A stretch of DNA of 64,000 nucleotides, from IMG/VR virus record IMGVR_UViG_3300009159_000056, positions 19,992-83,991 of that record, one strand, 5' to 3'. The DNA is from a virus. A program made the position numbers and the translations under genes. The notes beneath the pieces are model-generated. The model was not told the DNA's origin, ran no database searches, and was given only the letters and a program-made list of their open reading frames with translations. Shown here piece after piece: positions 37,257 to 45,066 of this stretch (position 1 is its first letter; every line of letters begins with the position of its first letter).

Positions 37257-40075
37257 TGGCTAAAAAAGGCGAACGTGTTGGTGCTATGGGGGATACTGTA
37301 TATTACAGAACCCCCGACGGTCAAATAATTGACGATGCAGGTAATGTCCTTAAAGGACCAATGGCCAAGATGCTTGCCGATGAATACGAATCAAAACAAC
37401 AAGAGAAAGCTAAAGCACAAGCGGAAGCTAAAGCTGCAGCTGAAGAAGATAAAAGAAAGAAAGCTGCTGAGAAATCAGCTGAGATAGCACGTAAGTCCGC
37501 AGAAAGACAAGCGGCTTCTGATGCGAAACGACAGCAAGCTGATGAAGAAAGAGCACAGAAGGCTGCTGAGAGAGAAGCTACACAAAAAACACAACAGCCA
37601 AAACAACCTGCTGCAGCACCAAGACAACCTTCTGCTCCTAGACAAGCAGCGCCAAAACAACCTGCAGCTGCTGCTCCGGAGCCTACTGATGGTCAAACAA
37701 TTAAAAATGCATTTAAAAATGCAGCTATTTCTGTAGGTAAATCTGCATTTAAATCTGCATTTCCAACATTATCAGGCGCTATTAATCGACCAGATCCAGT
37801 TCAAGGCAACAGTAGTGCAGAAGACATTAATGCAGGTGGCGCTAGACAAGCAATCAACAGAGTTGCTGATAGTGTAAACACAACTAATATGATGATGCAA
37901 ACTTCTATCGCACGTCAGGAAATGACTAATCAAATTCTTCAAGAGATATTGAAAGAAGTTCAGGTAATACGTCAATCTACCGCTAGTAGTGGTATTCTAG
38001 ATGCTCTTAGCAATTTAATACCAGGAGTTGGTGGAGGTGGTGTTAAAGGTAAACCTGCTCCTGGTAAAGTAACACCGAAAACTAGCATGCTTGGTAAAGC
38101 TGGTAATGTTATGCGTGGCGTTGCTGGTCGTGCAGGAGGAGCATTACTTGGTGGTGCATTCCAAGCATATGATGAGTATCAAGAATCTGGCGATGCTACA
38201 CGAGCAGCTTCCGCTGGCGCTGGTGGAGCCGTAGGTGGTGGATTGGGAGCATGGGGAGGAGCTGCAGCGGGTGGTGCTATCGGCGCTCTTGGTGGTCCTC
38301 TAGCGCCTGTTACTGTACCTCTTGGTATGTTAATTGGTGGTATTGCTGGTGGTATAGGTGGCAGTATGCTTGGTGGTAAAGCTGGTAAGGCTACATATGA
38401 TGCTGTAACTAAACCATCAGTACCTCCACCTCCAGCTGTAGGAGAACCAAAGGCTAGTATTTCTATTAAAGAAGCTCAAAATGCAGCAAAGCAAGAACCA
38501 GAACCAGAAGAAGAAAATCCATTAGATGCTATTGTTAATGTAAAAACATTAACATTTAATGCGGATAGTATTATTTTTAATGCTAAAAATCAACAAGCTG
38601 CTTCGCCTACAGCTGCACCAACATCGACGGCTACACCAGAAGTTAAAGCAGCTGGGGCAATTATAGCAGCTGGTTCTGGTAGCAGACCATCGCCTAGTTC
38701 GCAAGGAATTTCTGGTCCTACTCAGTCAGGATCTATTAGAGAAGCGTTAGCATCAGCACAAACACCAAGCCTATCTGGCTTCGGTACAAGTCAAATTAAT
38801 GCTGCTCGAGCCAATGCTGCAACATCGCCGTTTAGTGTTACTCCAGGAGCTATGAGTGCTGGCCCTCAATCTGCATCGTTAGGTGGCGCTGGAGGCGCTG
38901 GTGTTGGTGGTGCATCTGATGCATCAGCTGTTCAATTAGCTTCTACGATGGTTGGTAAAAATAGAGTACAATCATTAGATTATTTAAAAGCTGGTGGATT
39001 CAATAACACAGGAGAAGCATGGTGTGCTGAGTTTGTTAATTCTACATTGAAACAAACTGGTGGTACCGGTACTGGTGATAAAATTGCAAATAGTTTTCAA
39101 AAGTGGGGAACTTCTATAGATCCTACAAAGGTTCAAGCTGGTGATGTTGTCCTTCAAACAAAAGGTAATGGACCTGGTCAAGTTGGTGGACATGTCGGTA
39201 TAGCAACTGGTGTGTATCAGCATGGACAAATTGAAATGATTGCTGGTAACAGTGGTAAAGCTGGATCTGTTCGAAAATATTTCGTGCCTATTAATGGACA
39301 ATTGCAGGTGCGAAGAGGTTCTGGTGGTTCTGGTAATAATCCAAAGGTAGCAGATGCAACAAAAAATCCTTCTGCAGGAAATGCTGCTGGCGCTGCTACA
39401 GCAGGAGCTTCTGATCCTAAGAAAGCAGAAGCTGCAGCAACTCCTGGTGCAAAACAAACAGCAGCTGCTGGTGGATGGAGCGACGCTGCTAAAACATCTG
39501 CAGAAAAAACACCATCTGCTGCTGGTGATCCTACTTCAAGAAGATTTGACGCAGAAGGTAATAAACTCGATCCCGCTCCTGGTGGAGGAATAAAAAGATT
39601 CGATCCAACAACAGGTAAATTTGAAGAGCCTTCTAAACCAGATAACAGCGATCCTTATCTTAGAAAAATAAAGCCGAAGGGTATGGCGGAAGGTTTAACA
39701 GACGCTGCAATTAAAAGAGCTAAAGAATCAGCAGCACAAGCAGCTGAAATTGTTGGCCCTAAAACATTTAATGTAGGAACTGGTAGATGGGAAGCTTATG
39801 AATTAGCTAAACAGCCAAGCTATGAACCTGCAAAAATATCTGAACCAAAACCAATCACAAAAGGTGCAGAGTTAAATAGGGCTTCTACTCAAGATATAGT
39901 CGACGATAGATCAGCTAAGACAGGCATCACTGTCAATCAACAAAGTAGCGCTACGCCTCCAATTAATAACAGTAGTAAAGGAAATAGCGACAGTACTAGC
40001 GTTGGAATGGTAGAACCTGTTGATGCTAGAACAAGATTAAAAGATTTGTTTGGTATCAGCACTATGGCTGCATAA
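37256..40075 (+). CDS. Large tape-measure-like virion protein with CHAP/NlpC-type peptidase domain
   Basis: This 939-aa protein starts with an Ala/Lys/Glu helix (residues 50-115, coiled-coil-like). A very Gly/Ala-rich hydrophobic region follows (about 280-380). Residues about 560-685 hold an amidase-like domain: 'GEAWCAEFVNSTLK' with the candidate catalytic Cys, 'VQAGDVVLQT' and 'VGGHVGIATG' with the candidate His. Position after gp26 and the holin fits the tail hub/tape measure (gp29) slot. The peptidase may replace the missing gp5 lysozyme during injection. Both are inferences. Confidence 0.65.
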   Translation: MAKKGERVGAMGDTVYYRTPDGQIIDDAGNVLKGPMAKMLADEYESKQQEKAKAQAEAKAAAEEDKRKKAAEKSAEIARKSAERQAASDAKRQQADEERAQKAAEREATQKTQQPKQPAAAPRQPSAPRQAAPKQPAAAAPEPTDGQTIKNAFKNAAISVGKSAFKSAFPTLSGAINRPDPVQGNSSAEDINAGGARQAINRVADSVNTTNMMMQTSIARQEMTNQILQEILKEVQVIRQSTASSGILDALSNLIPGVGGGGVKGKPAPGKVTPKTSMLGKAGNVMRGVAGRAGGALLGGAFQAYDEYQESGDATRAASAGAGGAVGGGLGAWGGAAAGGAIGALGGPLAPVTVPLGMLIGGIAGGIGGSMLGGKAGKATYDAVTKPSVPPPPAVGEPKASISIKEAQNAAKQEPEPEEENPLDAIVNVKTLTFNADSIIFNAKNQQAASPTAAPTSTATPEVKAAGAIIAAGSGSRPSPSSQGISGPTQSGSIREALASAQTPSLSGFGTSQINAARANAATSPFSVTPGAMSAGPQSASLGGAGGAGVGGASDASAVQLASTMVGKNRVQSLDYLKAGGFNNTGEAWCAEFVNSTLKQTGGTGTGDKIANSFQKWGTSIDPTKVQAGDVVLQTKGNGPGQVGGHVGIATGVYQHGQIEMIAGNSGKAGSVRKYFVPINGQLQVRRGSGGSGNNPKVADATKNPSAGNAAGAATAGASDPKKAEAAATPGAKQTAAAGGWSDAAKTSAEKTPSAAGDPTSRRFDAEGNKLDPAPGGGIKRFDPTTGKFEEPSKPDNSDPYLRKIKPKGMAEGLTDAAIKRAKESAAQAAEIVGPKTFNVGTGRWEAYELAKQPSYEPAKISEPKPITKGAELNRASTQDIVDDRSAKTGITVNQQSSATPPINNSSKGNSDSTSVGMVEPVDARTRLKDLFGISTMAA

Positions 40076-40080
40076 TGAAA

Positions 40081-40100
40081 AGGGGAGCCGAAGCTCCCCT
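40081..40100 (-). terminator. Bidirectional terminator with UUCG loop (after gp32)
   Basis: A perfect 8-bp stem AGGGGAGC/GCTCCCCT lies between convergent genes. On the minus strand the loop is TTCG and is followed by TTTTC, a classic T4-style terminator. On the plus strand it may also end the tail operon. Confidence 0.85.
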
Positions 40101-40104
40101 AATC

Positions 40105-41007
40105 TTATTCAGCAAGCTTCTTGAAGAATTCCAACGACTCATCGTCATCGTCTTCAGCAATATGCTTAGGTGCTTCCATCGCCTTCTGCTTGAAAACAGG
40201 CGTTTCCTCCCAAGGAATGTTTTCTGCAGTAGAGGCGCTCGAGCGAGCAGCTGCTGCTGACCCAGTAGCAAGAACCTTAACCAACTTACCCTTCAAGTCA
40301 TCGTAAGACTTATAGTTAGAAGGAGCAATAAACTCCTGAAGAGAATGAGCCTTCTTCCAAATTGCTTCCATCTCAGAGTCATCATCAAGCATAGGACCAG
40401 GCTTCGCGAACTCTGACTTATCATAATTGCGATAGCCTTCGACATTACGAATCTTAAGCTTGAAGTTAGCACCAGCCCAAAGATCGAATGGGTTCATAGC
40501 GTCTTCATCAACAAACTGAGGATTCATAGCCTCGTTGAGCTTATCGAAGATCTTCTTGCCATACTTGAACAAGAACACCTTGCCTTCGTTCTCAGGATTC
40601 TGCTGGTCGGTGACCACAAGAACATTAGAGATGAATGAAAGCTTACGCTTACGCTCAGAAGCGATCTTCTTATCTGACTCGATACCACTGTTCCAAAGTT
40701 CAGTGTTCTGCTCGCAAACAGGGCACTTATGACCAATGGTTGTGGGGCAGTTCTCAATCAACCAAGAGCCAGTCGGACCCTTGAAACCGTGATTGAATGA
40801 ACGGATGAACGGAACATCTTCATCACCAGGAGCAGGAAGGAAACGGATAACAGCGTAACCATTACCAGCCTTGTCGACATTAGGATACCAAAGACGGTCG
40901 TCCTTAGAATTGTCGAACTGATTGCCTGTGAGTTTCGAAAGTTCAGCGGTAAGCGATTCGAGGGACTTCTTACCTGAGTTAGCCTTAAGCTTTGCAAAAT
41001 CTACCAT
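40105..41007 (-). CDS. 32: Single-stranded DNA-binding protein gp32
   Basis: This 300-aa protein runs from the ATG at 41005-41007, which has GGAG upstream; a longer frame to 41079 lacks support. Recognisable are the N-terminal basic 'LKANSGKKSLESLTAEL', the core 'DRLWYPNVDKAGNGYAVIRFLP' and 'GPTGSWLIENCPTTIGHKCPVCEQN'. The last contains the zinc-binding His/Cys set. The C-terminus is acidic (ESLEFFKKLAE after DDDDE). gp32 coats ssDNA in replication and recombination. A perfect sigma70-type promoter lies just upstream. The gene group gp33-gp59-gp32 is typical of T4. Confidence 0.92.
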   Translation of the reverse strand: MVDFAKLKANSGKKSLESLTAELSKLTGNQFDNSKDDRLWYPNVDKAGNGYAVIRFLPAPGDEDVPFIRSFNHGFKGPTGSWLIENCPTTIGHKCPVCEQNTELWNSGIESDKKIASERKRKLSFISNVLVVTDQQNPENEGKVFLFKYGKKIFDKLNEAMNPQFVDEDAMNPFDLWAGANFKLKIRNVEGYRNYDKSEFAKPGPMLDDDSEMEAIWKKAHSLQEFIAPSNYKSYDDLKGKLVKVLATGSAAAARSSASTAENIPWEETPVFKQKAMEAPKHIAEDDDDESLEFFKKLAE

Positions 41008-41079
41008 TTGTATTCTCCATATTTGATGTATTGTTAATATTGATCGTATGTTTTGTTGGACTGTATAAGCGCCCAACAT

Positions 41080-41087
41080 TATTTATT
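41080..41087 (-). promoter_or_regulatory. Possible late promoter box (AATAAATA) upstream of gp32
   Basis: It overlaps the sigma70 -10 region of the same promoter. It could allow late expression of gp32, or be incidental. Confidence 0.35.
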
Positions 41088-41113
41088 ATAGCCCTATTGA
41101 CCGAATTTGTCAA
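41085..41113 (-). promoter_or_regulatory. Strong sigma70 promoter for gp32
   Basis: -35 TTGACA (41108-41113), 17-nt spacer, -10 TATAAT (41085-41090): a perfect match on the minus strand. The -35 lies inside the 3' end of the gp59 gene. Confidence 0.85.
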
Positions 41114-41675
41114 GAACAATCTTCTTCGCCTTCTCTTTATCGTACTCAAGAAATGGACGATACTTCATAATTTTGTTCAGGATTTCTTCGACAGTAGGGT
41201 CGTACACGAACTTCTTCGACCAGTAAGATGCACACCTAACTAGATCGACGAGGATCACCAATGTTTCGAGGCTGATTTCTTTTCGAATGAACAGCTTCAA
41301 TACATATGGATGGGTTTGGTTTTCAGCTTTGAAGTTAGAATCGAAATTCTCATTCAGCTTAGACAATTCTTCTTTGAACATATACATCAGCGACTGTTGA
41401 CGCTTGTTCCAATCCTTATATACCTCCTCTGCAGAAAGAGAAAAGGCAATTTCTTTTATCCAAATTTTCGGGTTTTCGACGAGATTAGATAAAATATAGT
41501 TTCGTGGGTCGGGGTGTTTTGCGACCTTCATAAAGTATAGCTTATCTTTTCTGACATCGAATGAGTCGAACGATAGGCGACTTTTGCCATTGTATTTGTG
41601 ATAATTGTATGATGGTTTGGTGAAGTGGTTCTTAAGAGCCACATACTCTTTGTAGCATTCGAAGGCTGACATCAT
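41094..41675 (-). CDS. 59: DNA helicase loader gp59
   Basis: This 193-aa all-helical protein (T4 gp59, 217 aa) has 'RRKD'-type early basic residues (FDVRKDKLYFMK), 'NYILSNLVENPKIWIKEI', 'YVLKLFIRKEISLETLVILVDLV' and 'KIMKYRPFLEYDKEKAKKIV'. These parallel T4 gp59 'LIFISNLVANQDAWIGDI', 'YIFKLLQSNIISFETFILLD' and 'AYRKILNIDSQKAKNV'. It loads gp41 helicase onto gp32-coated forks. Immediately upstream of gp32, as in T4. Confidence 0.85.
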   Translation of the reverse strand: MMSAFECYKEYVALKNHFTKPSYNYHKYNGKSRLSFDSFDVRKDKLYFMKVAKHPDPRNYILSNLVENPKIWIKEIAFSLSAEEVYKDWNKRQQSLMYMFKEELSKLNENFDSNFKAENQTHPYVLKLFIRKEISLETLVILVDLVRCASYWSKKFVYDPTVEEILNKIMKYRPFLEYDKEKAKKIVLDKFGQ

Positions 41676-41950
41676 ACACTTACTTTGTTGTAGTACTCTG
41701 CGAAGAAATTACCAAGCTCTTTATCCATCAAATGACCAGCACCGTTTTCAGAAACGTAAGTTAGATACAGCTGCCAAATTTTCTTATCAAGAGCTTCGAA
41801 GGTTTCGAACTTTGATTCGTTCTTACCTTCCATAACAGTATACCCCTTTTCTTCGAGATAATCTACTAAATCTTGTTCGTCAAAATCATCGAGGTCAAAA
41901 TCTACATCCACCTCTACGCACGCTGTTCTTCTTGTGCTACGATAGCCCAT
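41672..41950 (-). CDS. Small conserved acidic protein of the gp59-gp32 group
   Basis: This 92-aa protein starts at the ATG that overlaps the stop of the metallopeptidase gene (TGATG). A Cys/Arg-rich start (RSTRRTACVEVDVDFDLDDF) leads into an acidic helix (EQDLVDYLEEKGY), then 'ALDKKIWQLYLTYVSEN'. It looks like a conserved T4-superfamily protein of unknown role, co-translated with gp59. Confidence 0.65.
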   Translation of the reverse strand: MGYRSTRRTACVEVDVDFDLDDFDEQDLVDYLEEKGYTVMEGKNESKFETFEALDKKIWQLYLTYVSENGAGHLMDKELGNFFAEYYNKVSV

Positions 41951-42402
41951 CACTTCTTCCTTTCATGATTTAGATAGCGAATGTATAACCCTTTCTCGCG
42001 CCCATGAGCCTCTATCTCCCATGGGAAATCCCAGTAGTCAACTACTTCAGGATCGATTATTTCAGACTTCCATTTGCTCTTATTGCTTCGCACATAGTCT
42101 CTTAACTCGCCCTTAGCATATTGCTTCACATGAACCATCTCATGCGCGAGGGCGAGAAGCATATTACGTTTACCCAAAGATGCATCTACTGTTATCGTAA
42201 ATTCTTTACCTCTGTGATTGCTGTCTTCCCATTCACAAAAAGCATATTCATTTTTCTTGGTTAACTCTTTATCAAAGAGAAGAGTTACATCAACTCTATG
42301 ATAAAGAATTTCTCCCAGAAGATGTCTACCGTAAAATTTCAACGCTTCTTTGCAGGTCTTCAGTTGGACTTTATTTGGTTTACCGATGGTCTTGAGGTAC
42401 AT
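41950..42402 (-). CDS. HEXXH zinc metallopeptidase (SprT-like)
   Basis: In this 150-aa protein the motif 'LLALAHEMVHVKQYAKGE' (residues about 84-101) carries HEXXH, and 'PWEIEAHGREKGLY' downstream supplies a possible third ligand Glu/His. Size and motif fit SprT/Wss1-like phage peptidases. The substrate is unknown; processing of DNA-bound or virion proteins is possible. It sits between the sugar/methyltransferase gene and gp59. Confidence 0.75.
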   Translation of the reverse strand: MYLKTIGKPNKVQLKTCKEALKFYGRHLLGEILYHRVDVTLLFDKELTKKNEYAFCEWEDSNHRGKEFTITVDASLGKRNMLLALAHEMVHVKQYAKGELRDYVRSNKSKWKSEIIDPEVVDYWDFPWEIEAHGREKGLYIRYLNHERKK

Positions 42403-42433
42403 GCTAGTCTCCTCATTTTGGTGATTCCCATAA

Positions 42434-42441
42434 TATTTATG
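42434..42441 (-). promoter_or_regulatory. Putative late promoter box (CATAAATA)
   Basis: One mismatch to consensus, about 32 nt upstream of the metallopeptidase gene and within the last codons of the preceding gene. Confidence 0.4.
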
Positions 42442-43708
42442 GAGCCAAATTTTTCATGTATGACCGTTGATAATCAGTCAGGATAGGCTTGATTGGTAGA
42501 AGCTTATCGATAATGTTGAGTGCATTCTTAACAGGCTTTTGACCTGTGTGGTCGAACCATTCATAATCATCGAAAATTATAACACCATTATCCTTTAGCA
42601 AATGGAAAGCTGCCAACGCATCTGAAATAACAACATCAGTCGAATGATTACCATCGATGTAGATAAAATCGAACTTCTTCTCTAACTTTAAAAAAGAAGG
42701 GAGAGCAACACGACTATCGCTTTGATATGTGCCGATCTTTTCACCATTTTTAGACAGAGCAATATTTTTAGAATAACACTGAAGCAACCTATCTTTTGGA
42801 GATCCTGGATGCTCTATCCAGTCTTCGAATGTATCGATAACAGTGATTCTCGAATCAAGATCGAGGAGTATATTGTCAGACATCCAACAGGTAGACCTAC
42901 CTTCGTACGCCCCAACTTCCAAAATTTGGATTGGTCCATCAGTATCGATATTAGCCAGCTTGAATGTTTCAAGCCAATGAGGAATATGTTGTGTAAACAT
43001 ATCTAACGTAAATTCATATTCAGTAGTAGGCGTCAAGAGATCTTGATCAGCAACACCTTCTAGGAACTTAGGATAGTAGCGATAATTGGTAGTGTCGGGA
43101 GTATTAAAATTAAACGATCTACGATGATTACCAATTTCTGAAATAACGAAAGCAGGATCAACAACCTTTAGCTTCATATGGAACTTGTTCTTAAGACCAA
43201 GCAATCCATCGATAGGCATTTCGATAAGCTTGATCTTATCAAGGTAATCAAGCATCATTCGTGCAGTCGCTGGCGTAATGGCATACGCATGAGCGCCCTT
43301 GAAGAACTCAGTATCGATGTAATCGATATCATTCGCATATTGAGTTGGAAATACGTATGATGACCGATCGAGAAGACGTGGGCCAAGGCAAAGGATTTCG
43401 CCATCACCAACAGTCAGGTTACTATAATCAGCTACCGCTACACAGTCATGCTCGAGGACAACACCAACCTCATCAGAGGCAGCAATCTTCTCCCAGATCT
43501 TGAAGTGACCAACAGTGCCACAATACTCTGATGCATAGTCAGTTGTTCGAATATGCAATCCTGTTTGGCGGCTTAGTTCGCGATTCTGTTTACCAGAAAT
43601 ACCCTCGAACAACTCAGCATCACAATTAAATTGTTTGCAGCTATCCAAACAATCAGCAGCGTAGGTAGGCGATTCGCCTCGTTCAATGTATAGAATATAA
43701 GTTTTCAT
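42437..43708 (-). CDS. Glycosyltransferase (GT25-like) fused to a SAM methyltransferase
   Basis: This is a 423-aa, two-domain protein. Residues 1-about 215 resemble GT25 LPS-type transferases: 'YILYIERGESPTYAADCLDSC', 'VGHFKIWEKI', 'VVLEHDCVAV' with an acidic/His metal site, 'GAHAYAITPATARMMLDYL'. Residues about 255-400 resemble class-I methyltransferases of the Methyltransf_24 type: 'QILEVGAYEGRSTCWM' (SAM loop), 'RITVIDTFEDW', 'FDFIYIDGNHS', 'LLKDNGVIIFDDYEW'. Such fusions can modify surface or virion glycans; the target is unknown. Its start overlaps the gp33 stop. Confidence 0.75.
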   Translation of the reverse strand: MKTYILYIERGESPTYAADCLDSCKQFNCDAELFEGISGKQNRELSRQTGLHIRTTDYASEYCGTVGHFKIWEKIAASDEVGVVLEHDCVAVADYSNLTVGDGEILCLGPRLLDRSSYVFPTQYANDIDYIDTEFFKGAHAYAITPATARMMLDYLDKIKLIEMPIDGLLGLKNKFHMKLKVVDPAFVISEIGNHRRSFNFNTPDTTNYRYYPKFLEGVADQDLLTPTTEYEFTLDMFTQHIPHWLETFKLANIDTDGPIQILEVGAYEGRSTCWMSDNILLDLDSRITVIDTFEDWIEHPGSPKDRLLQCYSKNIALSKNGEKIGTYQSDSRVALPSFLKLEKKFDFIYIDGNHSTDVVISDALAAFHLLKDNGVIIFDDYEWFDHTGQKPVKNALNIIDKLLPIKPILTDYQRSYMKNLAP

Positions 43709-43929
43709 ATCGGCAATCTAGCTCCACGTTTCAAAATATTAAGGTTTTCTGCTTCAACTTGAATTTTTTCTCTGATGGCTGGATCTTTCTTTATCAAAGA
43801 AGCAGCATACTCAACCTCGAGCTTATTTGTTTCGCACCAGTGGACTACTGCATCGATGTAGTCCATATTCTTGGTTCGGCAGAGCTTTTCAACATCATCA
43901 ATAAAATTAGTGTTCACCTGAATCATCAT
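43705..43929 (-). CDS. 33: Late transcription co-activator gp33-like
   Basis: This 74-aa protein ('FIDDVEKLCRTKNMDYIDAVVHWCETNKLEVEYAASLIKKDPAIREKIQVEAENLN', then 'LKRGARLPI') matches the layout of gp33 homologues in cyanophage-type T4-like phages: helical, with 'YIDA..H.CE.N...E.....L' and a 'LP[LI]' end that binds the sliding clamp. gp33 links RNA polymerase to gp45 for late transcription. Consistent with the many TATAAATA-type boxes seen here. Confidence 0.75.
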   Translation of the reverse strand: MMIQVNTNFIDDVEKLCRTKNMDYIDAVVHWCETNKLEVEYAASLIKKDPAIREKIQVEAENLNILKRGARLPI

Positions 43930-44119
43930 TATACCCTTTGATCAATTTTATTCCAAATGTAATCATATCACTGGTCATCAGTGTACAAAAAACGATTCCT
44001 GCTAGCTCAAGGTAACTGGGATATTTAGCAAGGTAAATTACCCCATAAAACATAAATTGCGCCAGAACGACCAATAGGACGCCCACAGGGACATCCTTCA
44101 CAAACTTAGATTTTTCCAT
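43907..44119 (-). CDS. Small two-TM membrane protein
   Basis: This 70-aa protein has two hydrophobic stretches, 'VPVGVLLVVLAQFMFYGVIYLA' and 'LELAGIVFCTLMTSDMITFGIKLI', predicted to span the membrane. It overlaps the gp33 start by 23 nt, so the two are probably coupled. Function unknown. Confidence 0.65.
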   Translation of the reverse strand: MEKSKFVKDVPVGVLLVVLAQFMFYGVIYLAKYPSYLELAGIVFCTLMTSDMITFGIKLIKGYNDDSGEH

Positions 44120-44130
44120 AAAATTATCCG

Positions 44131-44310
44131 TCAGTTTTTGTATCTGGACTCAATTTCTTTGAGACGCTTTGCCAAATACTCCATAACAACTACAACGTTT
44201 TCGTCGATTTGATCAGGCGTTTCGAACTCAAGAACTTTCAATACATTTTGAAGCTCATCATGAAAGGCTGCTTTTTTTAAAGTGTCAACCGAATACTGAT
44301 ACGTGTTCAT
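44131..44310 (-). CDS. Small helical protein, 59 aa
   Basis: ATG at 44308-44310 preceded by AGGAG, ending in TGA at 44131-44133. The sequence (MNTYQYSVDTLKKAAFHDE..., ...VMEYLAKRLKEIESRYKN) is helical and charged. It sits in line with the gp33 group. No family recognised. Confidence 0.65.
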   Translation of the reverse strand: MNTYQYSVDTLKKAAFHDELQNVLKVLEFETPDQIDENVVVVMEYLAKRLKEIESRYKN

Positions 44311-44333
44311 TGAAGTACTCCTTGCTTAAATGA

Positions 44334-44363
44334 AAAATGGCTGGTGTTTTATCCAGCCATTTT
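44334..44363 (-). terminator. Bidirectional hairpin terminator
   Basis: An 11-bp stem AAAATGGCTGG/CCAGCCATTTT has an 8-nt loop. T-rich tracts follow on both strands, so it can end the outer-membrane gene (minus) and insulate the next operon. Confidence 0.85.
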
Positions 44364-44377
44364 GTTTTTTGCGGAGA

Positions 44378-44914
44378 TCAGAACTTGTAGTTCGCACCAA
44401 GAGTAAAGCGGTTATCCTCGCCCTTCATCTTTTGATCGATGGCGTCAGAATAACGGTAGCGAGCGTCAAGCTCGATATTCTTGGCAAAGTCATACTTAAC
44501 GCCGCCACCTACGTTGTAGATTGCACGATTCTTAAGAATGTTATTCCATGTGTACCCTGCACCAGCGAGACCATAGGCAGTGAAATCAGTGCCAGGAACC
44601 TTAAACTGTGGGAGAGCATTGACAGAAAATTCGTTAAGCTTTTCGTGCTTGGTGCCGACCTTATCCTTCTTGTATCCGAAATCATATGCAGCTTCTACTG
44701 CGAGATATGGAAGGACATTTGTACCAGCTGAAATACCGCCTGAATAGACCTGATGGTCAGCGCTATTTACGCCAACGTTAACACCAGCAAAATAATTTGT
44801 CTGAGTGAATGTTGGAGCGGGTGCAGCTGGAGTAGTCTTGCTAGGTAGATCTGAAGCGACAGCTGAAGTAGCTGCAACAACGAGAATAGCAAGAGTAGTG
44901 AATGTACGCTTCAT
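44378..44914 (-). CDS. Outer-membrane beta-barrel protein with signal peptide
   Basis: This 178-aa protein has a signal peptide of residues 1-20 (MKRTFTTLAILVVAATSAVAS). A Pro/Ala linker follows, then amphipathic strands of an 8-stranded barrel ('YFAGVNVGVNSA', 'AVEAAYDFGYKK', 'FTAYGLAGAGYTW', 'IYNVGGGVKYDF', 'IELDARYRYSDAID') ending in a terminal Phe (LGANYKF), the BAM signal. It closely resembles alphaproteobacterial Omp25/31-type proteins. Rare in phages; superinfection exclusion or surface change of the host is possible (inference). It is followed by a strong terminator. Confidence 0.85.
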   Translation of the reverse strand: MKRTFTTLAILVVAATSAVASDLPSKTTPAAPAPTFTQTNYFAGVNVGVNSADHQVYSGGISAGTNVLPYLAVEAAYDFGYKKDKVGTKHEKLNEFSVNALPQFKVPGTDFTAYGLAGAGYTWNNILKNRAIYNVGGGVKYDFAKNIELDARYRYSDAIDQKMKGEDNRFTLGANYKF

Positions 44915-44951
44915 ATTTTATTTCCTTTTCGTTTGTTAAACACACATAATA

Positions 44952-45028
44952 TGGCGGTTCCTGAAGGATTCGAACCCTCGACCCACGGAGTAGAAATCCG
45001 TTGCTCTATCCAGCTGAGCTAAGGAACC
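44952..45028 (-). tRNA. tRNA-Arg (anticodon TCT)
   Basis: A full cloverleaf on the minus strand: acceptor GGTTCCT/AGGAACC, T-arm with TTCGAAT loop, anticodon loop TTTCTAC between ACGGA and TCCGT, discriminator G and an encoded CCA. It reads AGA. It lies 11 nt after the tmRNA and is probably co-transcribed with it. Confidence 0.93.
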
Positions 45029-45038
45029 TTGATAAATT

Positions 45039-45066
45039 GAGGGGATTCTGTTTCCAAGCTCCCCTC
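45039..45066 (-). terminator. Hairpin at the tmRNA 3' end
   Basis: GAGGGGA (45066-45060) pairs with TCCCCTC (45045-45039) across a 14-nt loop, followed by AATTT. It may be the 3' hairpin of the coding piece or a weak terminator; tRNA-Arg follows. Confidence 0.4.

Noticed and set aside
38984-39457. 157-aa minus-strand frame rich in Cys/Ser
   Set aside because: Reverse reading of the Gly/Ala-rich virion gene.
40081-40260. Small plus-strand frames after the tape-measure-like gene
   Set aside because: They begin in the terminator hairpin and lie antisense to gp32.
41008-41079. Longer gp32 start
   Set aside because: The upstream extension begins at the promoter's start region and lacks a ribosome site; MVDFAKLK is the usual opening.
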